Origin: Stutzerimonas kunmingensis
Lineage (GTDB): Bacteria; Pseudomonadota; Gammaproteobacteria; Pseudomonadales; Pseudomonadaceae
DNA: 64,000 bases
Direction of reading: 5' to 3'
Assembly (NCBI RefSeq): GCF_021432085.1
Contig: NZ_CP090366.1
Location: 4,464,001 to 4,528,000, forward strand
Below, in pieces: positions 17,726 through 28,369 of the stretch (within the stretch, counting starts at the first letter, position 1; each line of letters opens with the position of its first letter). The translations under genes were made by a program, and so were the position numbers. The notes under the pieces were generated by a model. It was not told the DNA's origin and searched no databases. It saw only the letters and a list, made by a program, of their open reading frames with translations.

Positions 17726-18568
17726 ATGCAACGTGTGCTTAGCATCTTCATGGCGCTGTGTATCAGCCTGACCTTCGCGCTCGACGCCCACGCCAAGCGT
17801 TTCGGCGGCGGCAAGAGCTTCGGCTCGGCGCCCAGCCACCAGACCCGCCAGGCGCCCCAGCAGACCCAGGCCGCACCGAATCAGGCTGGCCGTCAGACGC
17901 CCGCTGCCGCCAGCGGTGCCTCGCGCTGGCTCGGCCCGCTGGCCGGTCTGGCCGCCGGTGGCCTGCTCGCCTCGATGTTCATGGGCGACGGCTTCGAGGG
18001 CATCCAGTTCATGGATATCCTGATCTTCGGCCTGATCGCGTTCCTGCTGTTCCGCTTCCTCGCCGCCCGCCGTCGCCAGCAGCAGCCTGCCATGGCCGGC
18101 CATGCGCCGATGCAGCGTGACATGCCGCAGCAGCCGTCGACCTCCATCTTCGGTGGCAGCGCCGCCCCGGTTGCCGCCGCGCCGATGATCAACGCCCCGG
18201 CCTGGTTCAACGAGCAGAGCTTCGTCGCCGCAGCCCGCGAGCACTTCCTCTCGCTGCAGCAGCACTGGGACGCCAACGAGATGGACAAGATCTCCGAGTT
18301 CGTCACCCCACAGCTGCTGGGCTTCCTCAAGCAGGAGCGCGCCGAGATCGGTGATGCCTATCAGTCGACCTACATCGACGATCTGCAAATCCAGCTCGAC
18401 GGCGTCGACGACGATGCCGAGAAGACCACCGCGACCCTGACCTTCACCGGCACCGCGAAAACTTCGCGCTTCGACCAGGGCGAGCCGTTCAGCGAAAGCT
18501 GGCGCATGGAACGTGCCCAGGGCGAGAACCAGCCTTGGCTCGTGGCTGGTATCCGCCAGAACGCCTGA
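17726..18568 (+). CDS. Tim44-like domain membrane protein
   Basis: The 280-residue protein starts with a signal peptide ending LDAHA, followed by a Gly/Gln/Pro-rich low-complexity linker, one or two hydrophobic segments (WLGPLAGLAAGGLLASMF; FMDILIFGLIAFLLFRFLA, about 92-112) and a C-terminal Tim44/NTF2-like domain (FVAAAREHFLSLQQHWD to the end). Bacterial Tim44-like proteins are of uncertain function, possibly envelope assembly. It is monocistronic, bounded by terminators on both sides. Confidence 0.85.
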   Translation: MQRVLSIFMALCISLTFALDAHAKRFGGGKSFGSAPSHQTRQAPQQTQAAPNQAGRQTPAAASGASRWLGPLAGLAAGGLLASMFMGDGFEGIQFMDILIFGLIAFLLFRFLAARRRQQQPAMAGHAPMQRDMPQQPSTSIFGGSAAPVAAAPMINAPAWFNEQSFVAAAREHFLSLQQHWDANEMDKISEFVTPQLLGFLKQERAEIGDAYQSTYIDDLQIQLDGVDDDAEKTTATLTFTGTAKTSRFDQGEPFSESWRMERAQGENQPWLVAGIRQNA

Positions 18569-18612
18569 TCGGCGTCGTGTAGAAAATCTGGTCTGCCTTA
18601 GCGCAGTCCACA

Positions 18613-18646
18613 GACAAACCCCGCCATCTGGCGGGGTTTGTCGTTT
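18613..18646. terminator. Strong bidirectional terminator
   Basis: GACAAACCCCGCC (18613-18625) pairs perfectly with GGCGGGGTTTGTC (18630-18642), a 13-bp stem with a 4-base loop, then GTTT. It lies between the convergent Tim44-like and hydrolase genes; the A-rich 5' arm gives a T-rich 3' arm in either direction. Confidence 0.85.
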
Positions 18647-18698
18647 CTGAGCGGCAAGTGACGCGGTGCTGCGAGCCCCTCGATAGAGCCCCGGCGCA

Positions 18699-19649
18699 TC
18701 ACTCCTTGAGAAAGGCCAGCAGATCGTTGTTGAAGCGCTCCTTGTGGGTGTCGGTCAGGCCGTGCGGAGCACCGGGATAGACGATCAGCTTCGCACCCTT
18801 GACCAATGCAGCGGACGCCTTGCCGGAGCTGTCCAGCGGCACGATCTGGTCATCGTCGCCGTGGATCACCAACGTCGGCACGTCGAACTTCTTCAGGTCA
18901 CCACGGAAATCGGTGGCCGAGAAGGCGGCGATGGAGTCGTAGGTGTTCTTGTGCCCGGCCTGCAGCCCCTGGGCGCGCCAGTTGTCGATCAGGCCCTGGG
19001 AGACCTTCGCCCCCGGACGATTGAAGCCATAGAACGGGCCGGAGGCGAGGTCGAAGTACAGCTGCGCGCGATCCTCCAGCGATGCCTTGCGGATGCCGTC
19101 GAAGACTTCCAGCGGCAGCCCACCCGGGTTATCCGCGGTTTTCAGCATCATCGGCGGCACGGCGCTGACCAGCACGGCCTTCTTCACCCGTTCGGTGCCG
19201 TGGCGGCCGATGTAGCGCGCCACCTCGCCGCCACCGGTGGAGAAGCCCACCAGGGTGACATCCTTCAGGTCCAGCGCCTCGATCACCGCGGCCAGGTCGT
19301 CGGCGTAGTGATCCATGTCGTTGCCTTCCCAGGGCTGACTTGAACGGCCATGACCGCGGCGGTCATGGGCGACCACTCGGTAGCCCTCGGATGCGAGAAA
19401 CAGCATCTGTGATTCCCAGCTGTCCGAGTTGAGCGGCCAGCCATGGCTAAAGGTGACCACCGGACCGTCCTTCGGGCCCCAGTCCTTGTAGTACAGCTGC
19501 ACGCCATCGACCGTGGTGATGGTGCTGGCGGTGCGAGCGCTGGCGATACTGGATGTCGGTTGCGTGGTCTGCTCCGGCTGCGCGGCGAAAACTGGCTGCA
19601 TCGCAATGGCCAGCAGCGGGAGGGTGAAGGTGCGGATGATGGCATTCAT
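18699..19649 (-). CDS. Secreted alpha/beta hydrolase (non-haem chloroperoxidase-like)
   Basis: The 316-residue protein has a signal peptide ([20 protein letters not shown], then FAA) and an alpha/beta-hydrolase core close to cofactor-free haloperoxidases/perhydrolases: oxyanion region [12 protein letters not shown], nucleophile [14 protein letters not shown], acid [11 protein letters not shown] and histidine PHGLTDTH. Natural substrates of such enzymes are usually unknown. It lies 38 bases downstream of ohr in the same orientation, with AGGAGA before its ATG, so the pair forms an operon, probably for peroxide or peracid defence. Confidence 0.88.
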   Translation of the reverse strand: MNAIIRTFTLPLLAIAMQPVFAAQPEQTTQPTSSIASARTASTITTVDGVQLYYKDWGPKDGPVVTFSHGWPLNSDSWESQMLFLASEGYRVVAHDRRGHGRSSQPWEGNDMDHYADDLAAVIEALDLKDVTLVGFSTGGGEVARYIGRHGTERVKKAVLVSAVPPMMLKTADNPGGLPLEVFDGIRKASLEDRAQLYFDLASGPFYGFNRPGAKVSQGLIDNWRAQGLQAGHKNTYDSIAAFSATDFRGDLKKFDVPTLVIHGDDDQIVPLDSSGKASAALVKGAKLIVYPGAPHGLTDTHKERFNNDLLAFLKE

Positions 19650-19687
19650 GGCGTGTGTCTCCTGTTAGTTAGGTACGGTGGGCTGGA

Positions 19688-20116
19688 TCAGTCGGCGAGG
19701 ATCAGGGTTACGTCGATGTTGCCGCGGGTGGCATTGGAGTACGGGCAGACCACGTGGGCCTGGTTGACCAGCTCCTGCAACACGTCGTGGGCAATGCCGG
19801 GCGCGCTAATGGTCAGCTCGGCTTCGATGCCGAAGCCGGTGGGGATCTGGCCGATGCCGACCTTGCCGGTGATGCGGGTGTCGGCCGGCAGGGCGACCTT
19901 CTGCTTGCCGGCGACGAACTTCAGCGCGCCGAGAAAGCAGGCCGAGTAGCCGGCAGCGAACAGCTGCTCGGGATTGGTGCCGGGGTCGCCGGCGCCGCCC
20001 AGTTCACGCGGCGTGGACAGCCGCACGTCGAGCGCCTGATCGGAGGAGCTGGCGCGACCTTCACGGCCGCCGGTGGCGGTTGCAGTGGCGGTGTAGAGAA
20101 TCTTTTCGATGGTCAT
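19688..20116 (-). CDS. ohr: Organic hydroperoxide resistance protein (Ohr/OsmC family)
   Basis: The 142-residue thiol peroxidase reduces organic hydroperoxides with two redox cysteines, seen in [16 protein letters not shown] (about residue 60) and [14 protein letters not shown] (about residue 124). N-terminal [15 protein letters not shown] is typical of Ohr rather than OsmC. Length is normal. It heads a two-gene operon with the secreted hydrolase and is divergent from an AraC-type regulator, not the MarR-type OhrR often found beside ohr. Confidence 0.92.
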   Translation of the reverse strand: MTIEKILYTATATATGGREGRASSSDQALDVRLSTPRELGGAGDPGTNPEQLFAAGYSACFLGALKFVAGKQKVALPADTRITGKVGIGQIPTGFGIEAELTISAPGIAHDVLQELVNQAHVVCPYSNATRGNIDVTLILAD

Positions 20117-20235
20117 GGCTACGGTTCCTGTTCTGTTGGTAGGCCAGGGCGTTGTTGCCCGGTTAGAGCTATTCTGCTCACCAGAAAAAACTATTGGTGA
20201 CGTAGAATCCGGAAAACATGATCAGGAGTACGAAG

Positions 20236-21072
20236 ATGGCTGACCGGCTCGCTGCGCTGATGACCCACTTCCCGATGAGCGCACAGGTGTTCAATACCGG
20301 CCCCCTGTGCGGCATCAACACGCTGCAAAGCGATGGCGTGCACGGGCAGCTGCATCTGGTGCGCAGCGGCACGCTGGAGGTGCGCTATGGCAGGGAGTCG
20401 CTGCAGGTCGAGCGACCGAGCCTGCTGCTGTTTCCGCGTCCGCTGACGCACCGTTTCATCATCGCCCCCGGGCAGAACGCCGATATGGTCTGCGCAAACC
20501 TGTCGTTCGAAGGCGGCACCAGCAACCCGATCGCCTCGGCGCTGGCCGATGTCGTCTGCCTGCCGCTGGATCAGGTCTGGGGCGCCGAGCCGATCCTCTC
20601 GCTGCTGTTCGAGGAGGCCTTCGAGCAACGCTGCGGGCGCGTGGCACTGGTCGAGCGGTTGCTCGAAGTGGTGATGATCCAGGTTCTGCGCCAGCTGATG
20701 GAAAGCGACGAGGTGAATGACGGGCTGCTGTCCGGGCTAGCGCACCCGCGCCTGCGCAATGCTCTGGTGGCGATGCACGAGGCGCCGGCGCAGGACTGGA
20801 CGCTCGAGGAGCTGGCCAGCGTTGCCGGGATGTCGCGCAGCGTGTTCGCCACAGCCTTCCGCGAAACCGTCGGCACCACGCCGGGCCAGTATCTGCAGGG
20901 CTGGCGCGTCCGCCTGGCGCAGAAGGCCCTGCGTCGCGGACGGCCGATCAAGATGATTGCGTTCGAAGTGGGATATGGCAGCGAAGCCGCGTTTTCCCGG
21001 GCTTTCAAGGCGCACGCCGGGCAATCGCCGCGGGAGTGGAAAAAGCAGCTGGTCACGGCCGCTGTCGGGTGA
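20236..21072 (+). CDS. AraC-family regulator with cupin sensor
   Basis: The 278-residue protein has an N-terminal AraC cupin_6-type sensor (LHLVRSGTLEVRYGRES; RPSLLLFPRPLTHRF) and a C-terminal double HTH (WTLEELASVAGMSRSVFATAF; IKMIAFEVGYGSEAAFSRAF). AGGAG lies 9 bases before ATG 20236, favouring it over ATG 20218, which precedes that ribosome site. It is divergent from ohr with a gap of about 120 bases and is a plausible regulator of the ohr-hydrolase operon. The effector is unknown. Confidence 0.85.
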   Translation: MADRLAALMTHFPMSAQVFNTGPLCGINTLQSDGVHGQLHLVRSGTLEVRYGRESLQVERPSLLLFPRPLTHRFIIAPGQNADMVCANLSFEGGTSNPIASALADVVCLPLDQVWGAEPILSLLFEEAFEQRCGRVALVERLLEVVMIQVLRQLMESDEVNDGLLSGLAHPRLRNALVAMHEAPAQDWTLEELASVAGMSRSVFATAFRETVGTTPGQYLQGWRVRLAQKALRRGRPIKMIAFEVGYGSEAAFSRAFKAHAGQSPREWKKQLVTAAVG

Positions 21073-21221
21073 ATTCCTGGCACACCCAGGCTCTTTCATA
21101 GGTGCAGCGCGAGGCAGCGGAGCGCGGAATTAGCCCTTTACTTTGCCCATTCTTGACTAAGCTGCTTAGCAGACGCCGGCAAAGCATCGGCGTACCAGCC
21201 TGATAAGAAGGAGAACCTCCG

Positions 21222-24200
21222 ATGGATATGAACCGTCGACAGTTCTTCAAGGTCTGCGGTGTGGGCCTTGGGGCGTCGAGCATGGCGGCATTGGGTATGG
21301 CCCCGCCGACGGCGTATGCCGAGTCGATCCGGCATTTCAAACTGACCAACACGCGCGAAACCCGCAACACCTGCCCCTACTGCTCCGTCGGTTGCGGGCT
21401 GATCATCTACAGCCAGGGCAGCGGCGGCAAGAACGTCGCACAAAACATCATCCACATCGAAGGCGACTCCGATCACCCGGTCAACCGCGGCACCCTGTGC
21501 CCGAAAGGCGCCGGCCTGCTCGACTTCGTTCATAGCCCCAACCGCCTGACCCACCCGGAAGTCCGCGAAGCCGGCAGCAACGAGTGGAAGCGCATCGAGT
21601 GGAGCGACGCCCTCGACCGCATCGCGCGGCTGATGAAGGACGACCGCGACGCCAACTTCATCGAGCGCAACGACAAGGGCCAGACGGTCAACCGCTGGCT
21701 GAGCACCGGTTTCCTCGCCGCCTCGGCGTCCTCCAACGAGGCCGGCTACATCACCCACAAAGTGGTGCGTTCACTCGGCATTCTGGGATTCGATAACCAG
21801 GCACGTGTCTGACACGGCCCGACGGTGGCAAGTCTTGCCCCGACGTTTGGCCGTGGAGCCATGACCAATCACTGGTCCGATATCCAGAACGCTGACCTGG
21901 TCCTGATCATGGGCGGTAACGCCGCCGAAGCGCACCCGTGCGGCTTCAAATGGGTCACCGAGGCCAAGGCGCGCAACAAGGCGCGGCTGGTGGTGGTCGA
22001 TCCGCGCTTCACCCGTTCGGCCTCGGTGGCCGACATGTATGCGCCGATCCGCACCGGCACCGACATCGCCTTCCTCGGCGGGCTGATCAACTACCTGCTG
22101 GAAAACGACAAGATCCAGCACGAGTACGTGGTCAACTACACCGACGTCTCGTTCATCGTGAAGGAAGGCTTCGGCTTCGAGAATGGTCTGTTCAACGGCT
22201 ACGACGGCGATCGGCGTACCTATACGGACAAGGCCAGCTGGAGCTACGAGCTGGACGATGAAGGCTTCGCCCGCGTCGACAAGAGCCTGACCCACCCACG
22301 CTGCGTGTTTAATCTGCTCAAGCAGCACTACAGCCGTTACACGCCGGAAGTGGTCAGCAACATCTGCGGCACACCGCAGGACAAGATGCTGCAGGTGTGG
22401 GAGACCATCGCCGAAACCTCGGCACCGGGCAAGGTCATGACCATCATGTACGCCCTGGGCTGGACGCAGCATTCGGTCGGTTCGCAGATGATCCGCACTG
22501 GCGCCATGGTGCAGCTGCTGCTCGGCAACATCGGCATGCCTGGCGGCGGGATGAATGCGCTGCGCGGGCACTCCAATATCCAGGGCCTGACCGATCTCGG
22601 CCTGCTCTCCAACCTGCTGCCGGGCTACATGACGCTGCCGCTGGAAGCCGAGCAGGACTACGCGGCCTACATCGCCAAGCGCACCGCCAAGCCGCTGCGC
22701 CCGGGGCAGCTGTCCTACTGGCAGCACTACGAGAAATTCCACGTCAGCCTGATGAAGGCCTGGTACGGCAAGAACGCCACCGCGGAGAACAACTGGGGCT
22801 ACGACTGGCTGCCGAAGCTGGATATCCCCGGCTACGACGTGCTCAAGGTGTTCGACATGATGTACCAGGGGCAGGTCAACGGCTATTTCTGCCAGGGCTT
22901 CAACCCCATCGCCTCGTTCCCCAACAAGGCCAAGGTCAGCGCTGCGCTGGCCAAGCTCAAGTACCTGGTGATCATGGACCCGCTGGCCACCGAGACCTCG
23001 GAGTTCTGGCGCAACGCCGGCGAATACAACGACGTCGACACCGCCAGCATCCAGACCACGGTGTTCCGCCTGCCGACCACCTGCTTCGCCGAGGAGGACG
23101 GCTCGCTGGTCAACAGCGGCCGCTGGCTGCAATGGCACTGGAAGGCCGCCGAGCCGCCGGGCCAGGCGCAGACCGACGTGGTGATCATGGGCGGGCTGTT
23201 CCATCGCCTGCGCGAGCTGTATCGCAAGGAAGGCGGCGCCTACGCCGAGCCGCTGCTCAACATCGACTGGGGCTATCGCCAGCCGGAAGAACCGACCGCC
23301 GAGGAAATCGCCCAGGAGTACAACGGAAAGGCCCTGAGCGATGTGTTCGACCTACAGACCGGAGCGCAGGTGGCCAAGGCCGGCGAGCTGCTAGCAGGCT
23401 TCGGTCTGCTGCGTGCCGACGGCACCACCTCCAGCGGCTGCTGGATCTGGTGTGGCTCCTGGACCCAGGCCGGCAACCAGATGGCCCGACGCGACAATGC
23501 CGACCCCTACGGCATGGGGCAGACGCTAGGCTGGGCATGGGCCTGGCCAGCCAACCGGCGCATCCTCTACAACCGCGCTTCGGCCGACCCGGCCGGCGAC
23601 CCGTGGGACCCGCAGAAGAAACGCCTGGTGTGGTGGGACGGCACCAAGTGGGGCGGCACCGACGTGCCCGACTTCAAGGTCGATTCACCACCCGAAGCCG
23701 GCATGAACCCGTTCATCATGAACCCCGAAGGGGTGGCGCGGCTGTTCGCCGTGGACAAGATGAACGAGGGGCCATTCCCCGAGCATTACGAGCCGTTTGA
23801 GACGCCCATCGGCCGCAATCCCATGCACCCGGATAACGTCCAGGCCATCAGCAATCCGGCCGCGCGGGTGTTCAAGAACGACATGGAGCTGTTCGGCACC
23901 GCGGAGGACTTCCCCTACGCGGCCACCACCTACCGGCTGACGGAGCACTTCCACTTCTGGACCAAACATTGCCGGCTCAATGCGATCACCCAGCCCGAGC
24001 AGTTCGTCGAGATCGGCGAGGTGCTGGCCAACGAGCTGGGCATCAAGGCCGGCGAGCGGGTCAAGGTGTCGTCCAACCGCGGCTACATCAAGGCGGTGGC
24101 GGTGGTGACCAAGCGCATCAAGCCGCTGACGGTGGACGGCCAGACCGTGCATCACATCGGCATCCCGCTGCATTGGGGCTTCGCCGGGGTGGCGCGCAAC

Positions 24201-24296
24201 GGTTACCTGACCAACACGCTGACGCCGTTCGTCGGTGACGCCAACACCCAGACGCCGGAGTTCAAGTCGTTCCTGGTCAACGTGGAGAAGGCATGA
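21222..24296 (+). CDS. fdnG: Selenocysteine formate dehydrogenase-N/O type, catalytic subunit
   Basis: The 1024-residue molybdopterin enzyme oxidises formate in the periplasm. It has a Tat signal (NRRQFFK at residues 4-10), an N-terminal 4Fe-4S site (C51-x2-C54-x3-C58-x34-C93), and an in-frame UGA at 21810-21812 that encodes selenocysteine as residue 197 in the active-site context QARV-U-HGPTVAS. The two open frames either side of the UGA are in the same phase and together match FdnG/FdoG end to end. A SECIS hairpin follows the UGA, and selA, selB and selC lie downstream. AGAAGGAGA precedes the ATG. Start of a probable operon through selB. An automated caller would split it into two genes. 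Confidence 0.97.
21823..21842 (+). promoter_or_regulatory. SECIS element for UGA 21810 in fdnG
   Basis: Ten bases after the UGA, CGG (21823-21825), a single bulged T (21826) and GGCA (21827-21830) pair with TGCC (21836-21839) and CCG (21840-21842) around the loop AGTCT. The bulged U and the G-U in the apical loop, and the distance from UGA, match the E. coli fdhF/fdnG SECIS recognised by SelB. Confidence 0.85.
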
Positions 24297-25234
24297 TGGC
24301 TACTCAAGACGTGATTGCCCGCTCCGCCACGACCACCGAGCGGCCGTCGATCCGTGAGATCGGCGAAGTGGCGAAACTGATCGACGTCTCCAAGTGCATC
24401 GGCTGCAAGGCCTGCCAGGTGGCGTGTTCGGAATGGAACGACCTGCGTGATGAAGTCGGCACCAGCAACGGGACCTACGACAACCCGATCGACCTCACCG
24501 CCGAATCCTGGACGGTGATGAAGTTCGCCGAGTACGAGAACCCCGGCAGCGGCAACCTCGAGTGGCTGATCCGCAAGGACGGCTGCATGCACTGCGCCGA
24601 CCCGGGCTGCCTCAAGGCCTGCCCGGCGCCGGGGGCCATCGTGAAGTACGCCAACGGCATCGTCGACTTCAACCAGGACCACTGCATCGGCTGCGGCTAC
24701 TGCATCACCGGTTGCCCGTTCGACATCCCGCGTATCTCCGAGAAGGACAAGAAGGCCTACAAGTGCACGCTCTGTTCCGACCGCGTGTCGGTCGGGCTCG
24801 AGCCGGCCTGCGTGAAGACCTGCCCCACCGGGGCAATTGTCTTCGGCAGCAAGGACGATATGAAGGATCACGCGGCCGGGCGTATCGCCGATCTGAAGGA
24901 ACGCGGTTTCGACCAGGCCGGCCTGTACGACCCCGATGGTGTCGGCGGTACGCACGTGATGTACGTGCTGCACCATGCCGATCAGCCCTCGCTGTACAAC
25001 GACCTGCCGAACGAGCCGACCATCAGTCCACTGGTCGGCCTGTGGAAGGGCGTGACCAAGCCCCTCGCCTTGCTGGGCATGGGCGCGGCGGTGCTGGCCG
25101 GCTTCTTCCACTACACACGAGTCGGGCCGATCCGCGTCGAGGAAGAGGATGACAACGCCGAACTCAGCGAGCCCGTGGTGCACCAGGTCGATCCTTCGGT
25201 GCATGTGGTCGACCCCAAGGAACCGCGCCCCTGA
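24293..25234 (+). CDS. fdnH: Formate dehydrogenase iron-sulfur (beta) subunit
   Basis: The 313-residue protein carries electrons from the catalytic subunit to the membrane. Four ferredoxin-like cysteine clusters are visible ([43 protein letters not shown] with CVKTC), and a single C-terminal membrane anchor lies at about residues 256-280 ([18 protein letters not shown]). Its ATG overlaps the fdnG stop by four bases. The acidic tail after the anchor is longer than in E. coli FdnH. Confidence 0.95.
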   Translation: MMATQDVIARSATTTERPSIREIGEVAKLIDVSKCIGCKACQVACSEWNDLRDEVGTSNGTYDNPIDLTAESWTVMKFAEYENPGSGNLEWLIRKDGCMHCADPGCLKACPAPGAIVKYANGIVDFNQDHCIGCGYCITGCPFDIPRISEKDKKAYKCTLCSDRVSVGLEPACVKTCPTGAIVFGSKDDMKDHAAGRIADLKERGFDQAGLYDPDGVGGTHVMYVLHHADQPSLYNDLPNEPTISPLVGLWKGVTKPLALLGMGAAVLAGFFHYTRVGPIRVEEEDDNAELSEPVVHQVDPSVHVVDPKEPRP

Positions 25235-25241
25235 TCCCGGC

Positions 25242-25259
25242 GGCCCCGTTCGCGGGGCC
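25242..25259 (+). other. Intercistronic UUCG hairpin between beta and gamma subunit genes
   Basis: GGCCCCG (25242-25248) pairs perfectly with CGGGGCC (25253-25259) around a TTCG tetraloop, an extra-stable RNA hairpin. No T-run follows; it may set mRNA stability or reduce expression of the downstream genes. Confidence 0.65.
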
Positions 25260-25291
25260 ATCCTCGGAGTCGATCGCTCAAGGAGCCAACG

Positions 25292-25915
25292 ATGAATAAC
25301 AACGACATCGAACGCTACAACCCCTCGCAGCGGACCAATCACTGGATCGTTGCCATCCTCTTCGTACTCGCCGCGCTGTCCGGCCTGGCGCTGTTCCATC
25401 CGGCGCTGTTCGGCCTCTCCGGGCTGTTCGGCGGCGGCACCTGGACGCGCATCCTGCACCCCTTCATCGGGGTCGCGATGTTCGTCTTCTTCCTCTGGCT
25501 GGCGATCCGCTTCGCCGGGCATAACCGCATCGAAGCACGCGACCGCCAGTGGCTCAGGCAGATCAACGACGTGGTGTGCAACCGCGAGGAAAAACTGCCG
25601 GAAGTCGGCCGCTACAACGCCGGACAGAAGGTGCTGTTCTGGGTGCTGATCCTCAGCATGCTGGTGTTGCTGCTCAGTGGCATCGTCATCTGGCGCGAGT
25701 ATTTCAGCAGTTTCTTCGGCATCGTCTCGCTGCGCTGGGCCAGCCTGCTGCATGCGGCCGCCGCCTTCGTGCTGATCGTCAGCATCATCGTGCACATCTA
25801 CGCCGCCATCTGGATCAAGGGCTCCATGGGCGCGATGCTCTACGGCACCGTCAGCCGCGCATGGGCGCGCAAGCATCATCCGGCCTGGTATCGGGAGATC
25901 ACCGAGCGCAAATAA
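25292..25915 (+). CDS. fdnI: Formate dehydrogenase cytochrome b556 (gamma) subunit
   Basis: The 207-residue membrane protein has four hydrophobic segments and the haem b ligands expected for FdnI: H17 in RTNHWIVA, a histidine in RILHPFIGV, and two in SLLHAAAAF and IIVHIYAAIW. It passes electrons from the beta subunit to quinone. AAGGAG lies 6 bases before the ATG. It lies 57 bases after the beta subunit gene, across a UUCG hairpin. Confidence 0.95.
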   Translation: MNNNDIERYNPSQRTNHWIVAILFVLAALSGLALFHPALFGLSGLFGGGTWTRILHPFIGVAMFVFFLWLAIRFAGHNRIEARDRQWLRQINDVVCNREEKLPEVGRYNAGQKVLFWVLILSMLVLLLSGIVIWREYFSSFFGIVSLRWASLLHAAAAFVLIVSIIVHIYAAIWIKGSMGAMLYGTVSRAWARKHHPAWYREITERK

Positions 25916-25930
25916 GCACACCGCTGTAGC

Positions 25931-25963
25931 CGAAGATTCCCCGCACACGCGCGGGAGTCTTCG
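25931..25963 (+). other. Imperfect hairpin between fdnI and fdhE
   Basis: CGAAGATTCCC (25931-25941) pairs with GGGAGTCTTCG (25953-25963) with one G-T pair, 15 bases after the fdnI stop. No T-run follows, so read-through into fdhE-selAB is likely. Confidence 0.5.
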
Positions 25964-26045
25964 ACCTCGCGCATCATCGAAAGCCGAGCGACAGCCGGTG
26001 ACGGACTATGCTGTTCGGCACAACCCCAAGAATAAGGAGTCCTGC

Positions 26046-26963
26046 GTGGCAGGCACCATTCTCGAACCCGGGCAGATCGAAGCCGCTGCCAGCAAACCAC
26101 CCTTCCTCAACCTGCCACCGCGCAACCTGTTCGCCCTGCGCAGCGAGCGCCTGACCAGGCTCGCCGAAGGCCATCCGTTCGCCGACTACCTGCGCCTGCT
26201 GGCAGCGGTGTGCCAGGCGCAACAGCAGGTGCTGGACAACCCGCCGACAATCGCGCCGCTGGACGAACACCGCACCCGCGAAAGTCTCAGGCACAACCTG
26301 CCGCCGCTGGCTGCCGATACTCTGGTCCGCGACGATGCCTGGCTGACGATGCTGGATGCCTGGCTGGATGCCTTCGTGGCGCCGGAAAGCCCCGCGGTAG
26401 TGACTGCCATCGAGCAACTGCGCAAGGCCGAAAGCGGCCAGCGCAAGGCCTGGGCCGTGGCACTGGTCAGCGGCCAGTACGACAGCCTGCCGCCGGCGCT
26501 GGTGCCCTTTCTCGGCGCCGCCCTGCAACTGGCCTGGAGCCACCGGCTGCTGCAGCTCGACCTCTCCGACCTGCGCGAGCGCGAAGACCAGACCCACTGC
26601 CCCTGCTGCGGCGCGCCACCGATGGCAGGCATCATCCGCCATCGCGGGCAGCTCAACGGCTTGCGTTATCTGGTCTGCTCGCTGTGCGCCTGCGAGTGGC
26701 ATTACGTGCGCGTCAAATGCAGCCTCTGCCGCAGCACCAAGAAGCTCGACTACCTGCACTTCGAAGGCTCACCGCAGGGCATCAAGGCCGAGGTCTGCCC
26801 CGAGTGCAACGGCTACCTCAAACAGCTCTACCTTGACCTGGCGCCGGATGGCGAAAGCCTGTCCGCCGACCTCGCCACCCTGGACCTGGACCTGCTGCTG
26901 GCCGAGCAGGGTTTCCAGCGTCAGGCACCCAACCTGCTGCTGGCACCGGGGGGCGATGCATGA
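26046..26963 (+). CDS. fdhE: Formate dehydrogenase accessory protein FdhE
   Basis: The 305-residue cytoplasmic protein is needed for activity of Fdh-N/O type enzymes and binds the Tat-targeted catalytic subunit. Four CxxC motifs in the C-terminal half ([33 protein letters not shown]) are the FdhE signature. GTG 26046 is chosen because AAGGAG lies 6 bases upstream; the ATG at 25998 precedes that site and would add 16 unconserved residues. The 3' end overlaps selA by four bases. Confidence 0.93.
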   Translation: MAGTILEPGQIEAAASKPPFLNLPPRNLFALRSERLTRLAEGHPFADYLRLLAAVCQAQQQVLDNPPTIAPLDEHRTRESLRHNLPPLAADTLVRDDAWLTMLDAWLDAFVAPESPAVVTAIEQLRKAESGQRKAWAVALVSGQYDSLPPALVPFLGAALQLAWSHRLLQLDLSDLREREDQTHCPCCGAPPMAGIIRHRGQLNGLRYLVCSLCACEWHYVRVKCSLCRSTKKLDYLHFEGSPQGIKAEVCPECNGYLKQLYLDLAPDGESLSADLATLDLDLLLAEQGFQRQAPNLLLAPGGDA

Positions 26964-28369
26964 GCAGCAGCCACCTGCCCTCGGTCGACAAGCTGCTGCG
27001 CGACCCAGCCTGCCAACCGCTGCAACAGCGCTACGGTCGCCAGGCATTGCTGAGCACCCTGCGCGACCTGCTCGATGAACTGCGCGAGCCGGCCCGCCAT
27101 GGCCAGCTGGCCGCACTGGAACTGTCCGAAGCGGTGCTCGCCGGGCGCGCCGGCGAACGCCTGGCCAGCCAGCACCGCAGCCGCGTGCGCCGGGTGTTCA
27201 ACCTCACCGGCACGGTGCTGCACACCAACCTCGGCCGCGCCTTGCTGCCGGATGAAGCCATCGAGGCGATCACCCTTGCGGCGCGCTACCCGCTCAACCT
27301 GGAGTTCGATCTCGCCACTGGCAAGCGCGGCGACCGCGACGACCTCATCGAAGGGCTGATCCGCGAGCTGACCGGCGCCGAGGCCGTTACCGTGGTCAAC
27401 AACAACGCCGCCGCCGTGCTGCTGGCCTTGAACAGTCTCGGCGCACGCAAGGAAGGCATCATTTCCCGCGGCGAGCTGATCGAGATCGGCGGTGCCTTCC
27501 GCATCCCCGACATCATGGCCCGCGCCGGCGTGAAGCTGCATGAAGTCGGCACCACCAACCGCACCCACGCCAAGGATTACGAAGCGGCCATCAACTCGCG
27601 CTCGGGTCTGTTGATGCGCGTGCACACCAGCAACTACAGCGTGCAAGGCTTCACCGCCAGCGTCGCCACCGCCGAACTGGCGCGCATCGCCCATGCCCAC
27701 GACCTGCCGTTGCTGGAAGACCTCGGCAGCGGCAGCCTGCTCGACCTCTCGCGTTGGGGTCTGCCGAAGGAGCCGACGGTGCAGGAAGCGCTGCGCGACG
27801 GCGCCGATATCGTCACCTTCAGCGGCGACAAACTGCTCGGCGGCCCGCAGGCCGGGCTGATCGTCGGCAGCAAGGCGCTGATCCAGAAGATCAAGAAGAA
27901 CCCCCTCAAGCGCGCCCTGCGCGTCGACAAGCTGACCCTCGCCGCGCTGGAAGCGGTGCTCAACCTCTATCGCGACCCCGACCGCCTCGCCGAGCGCCTT
28001 ACCAGCCTGCGCCTGCTCAGTCGCCCGCAGACGGAGATCCGCGACCAGGCCGAACGCATCGCCCCGGCACTGGCCACCGTGCTCGGTAAAACCTGGCTAG
28101 TCTCCGTAACCGATGCCCTGGGCATGATCGGCAGCGGCGCGCAGCCGGTGGCACGCCTGCCCAGTGCCGCCCTGTGCATCCGCCCGCAGCAACCCAAGCG
28201 CCTGCGCGGCCGCAGCCTGCGCCAGCTGGAAGAAGCCCTGCGCTGCCTGCCGATTCCTGTGCTCGGGCGCATCGATGACGACGCCCTCTGGCTCGACCTG
28301 CGCCAGCTCGACGACGAACCGGCCTTCCTCCAGCAAATGGTGCACCTGCAAGAGGAGCTGGCCCGTTGA
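26960..28369 (+). CDS. selA: L-seryl-tRNA(Sec) selenium transferase SelA
   Basis: The 469-residue PLP enzyme converts Ser-tRNA(Sec) to Sec-tRNA(Sec) using selenophosphate. The PLP lysine is residue 291 in [13 protein letters not shown], and [16 protein letters not shown] and [12 protein letters not shown] are typical. Length fits SelA. The ATG overlaps fdhE and the 3' end overlaps the selB TTG start, so fdhE-selA-selB are translationally linked. Confidence 0.96.
   Translation: MSSSHLPSVDKLLRDPACQPLQQRYGRQALLSTLRDLLDELREPARHGQLAALELSEAVLAGRAGERLASQHRSRVRRVFNLTGTVLHTNLGRALLPDEAIEAITLAARYPLNLEFDLATGKRGDRDDLIEGLIRELTGAEAVTVVNNNAAAVLLALNSLGARKEGIISRGELIEIGGAFRIPDIMARAGVKLHEVGTTNRTHAKDYEAAINSRSGLLMRVHTSNYSVQGFTASVATAELARIAHAHDLPLLEDLGSGSLLDLSRWGLPKEPTVQEALRDGADIVTFSGDKLLGGPQAGLIVGSKALIQKIKKNPLKRALRVDKLTLAALEAVLNLYRDPDRLAERLTSLRLLSRPQTEIRDQAERIAPALATVLGKTWLVSVTDALGMIGSGAQPVARLPSAALCIRPQQPKRLRGRSLRQLEEALRCLPIPVLGRIDDDALWLDLRQLDDEPAFLQQMVHLQEELAR

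Noticed and set aside
21771-23204. 477-codon minus-strand ORF across fdnG
   Set aside because: Antisense to the formate dehydrogenase coding sequence; composition of a shadow frame.
21825-24296. Separate gene starting after the UGA, or a nonsense-mutated fdnG pseudogene
   Set aside because: The two frames are in phase, the UGA is at the catalytic Sec position, a SECIS hairpin follows, and selA, selB and selC are nearby.
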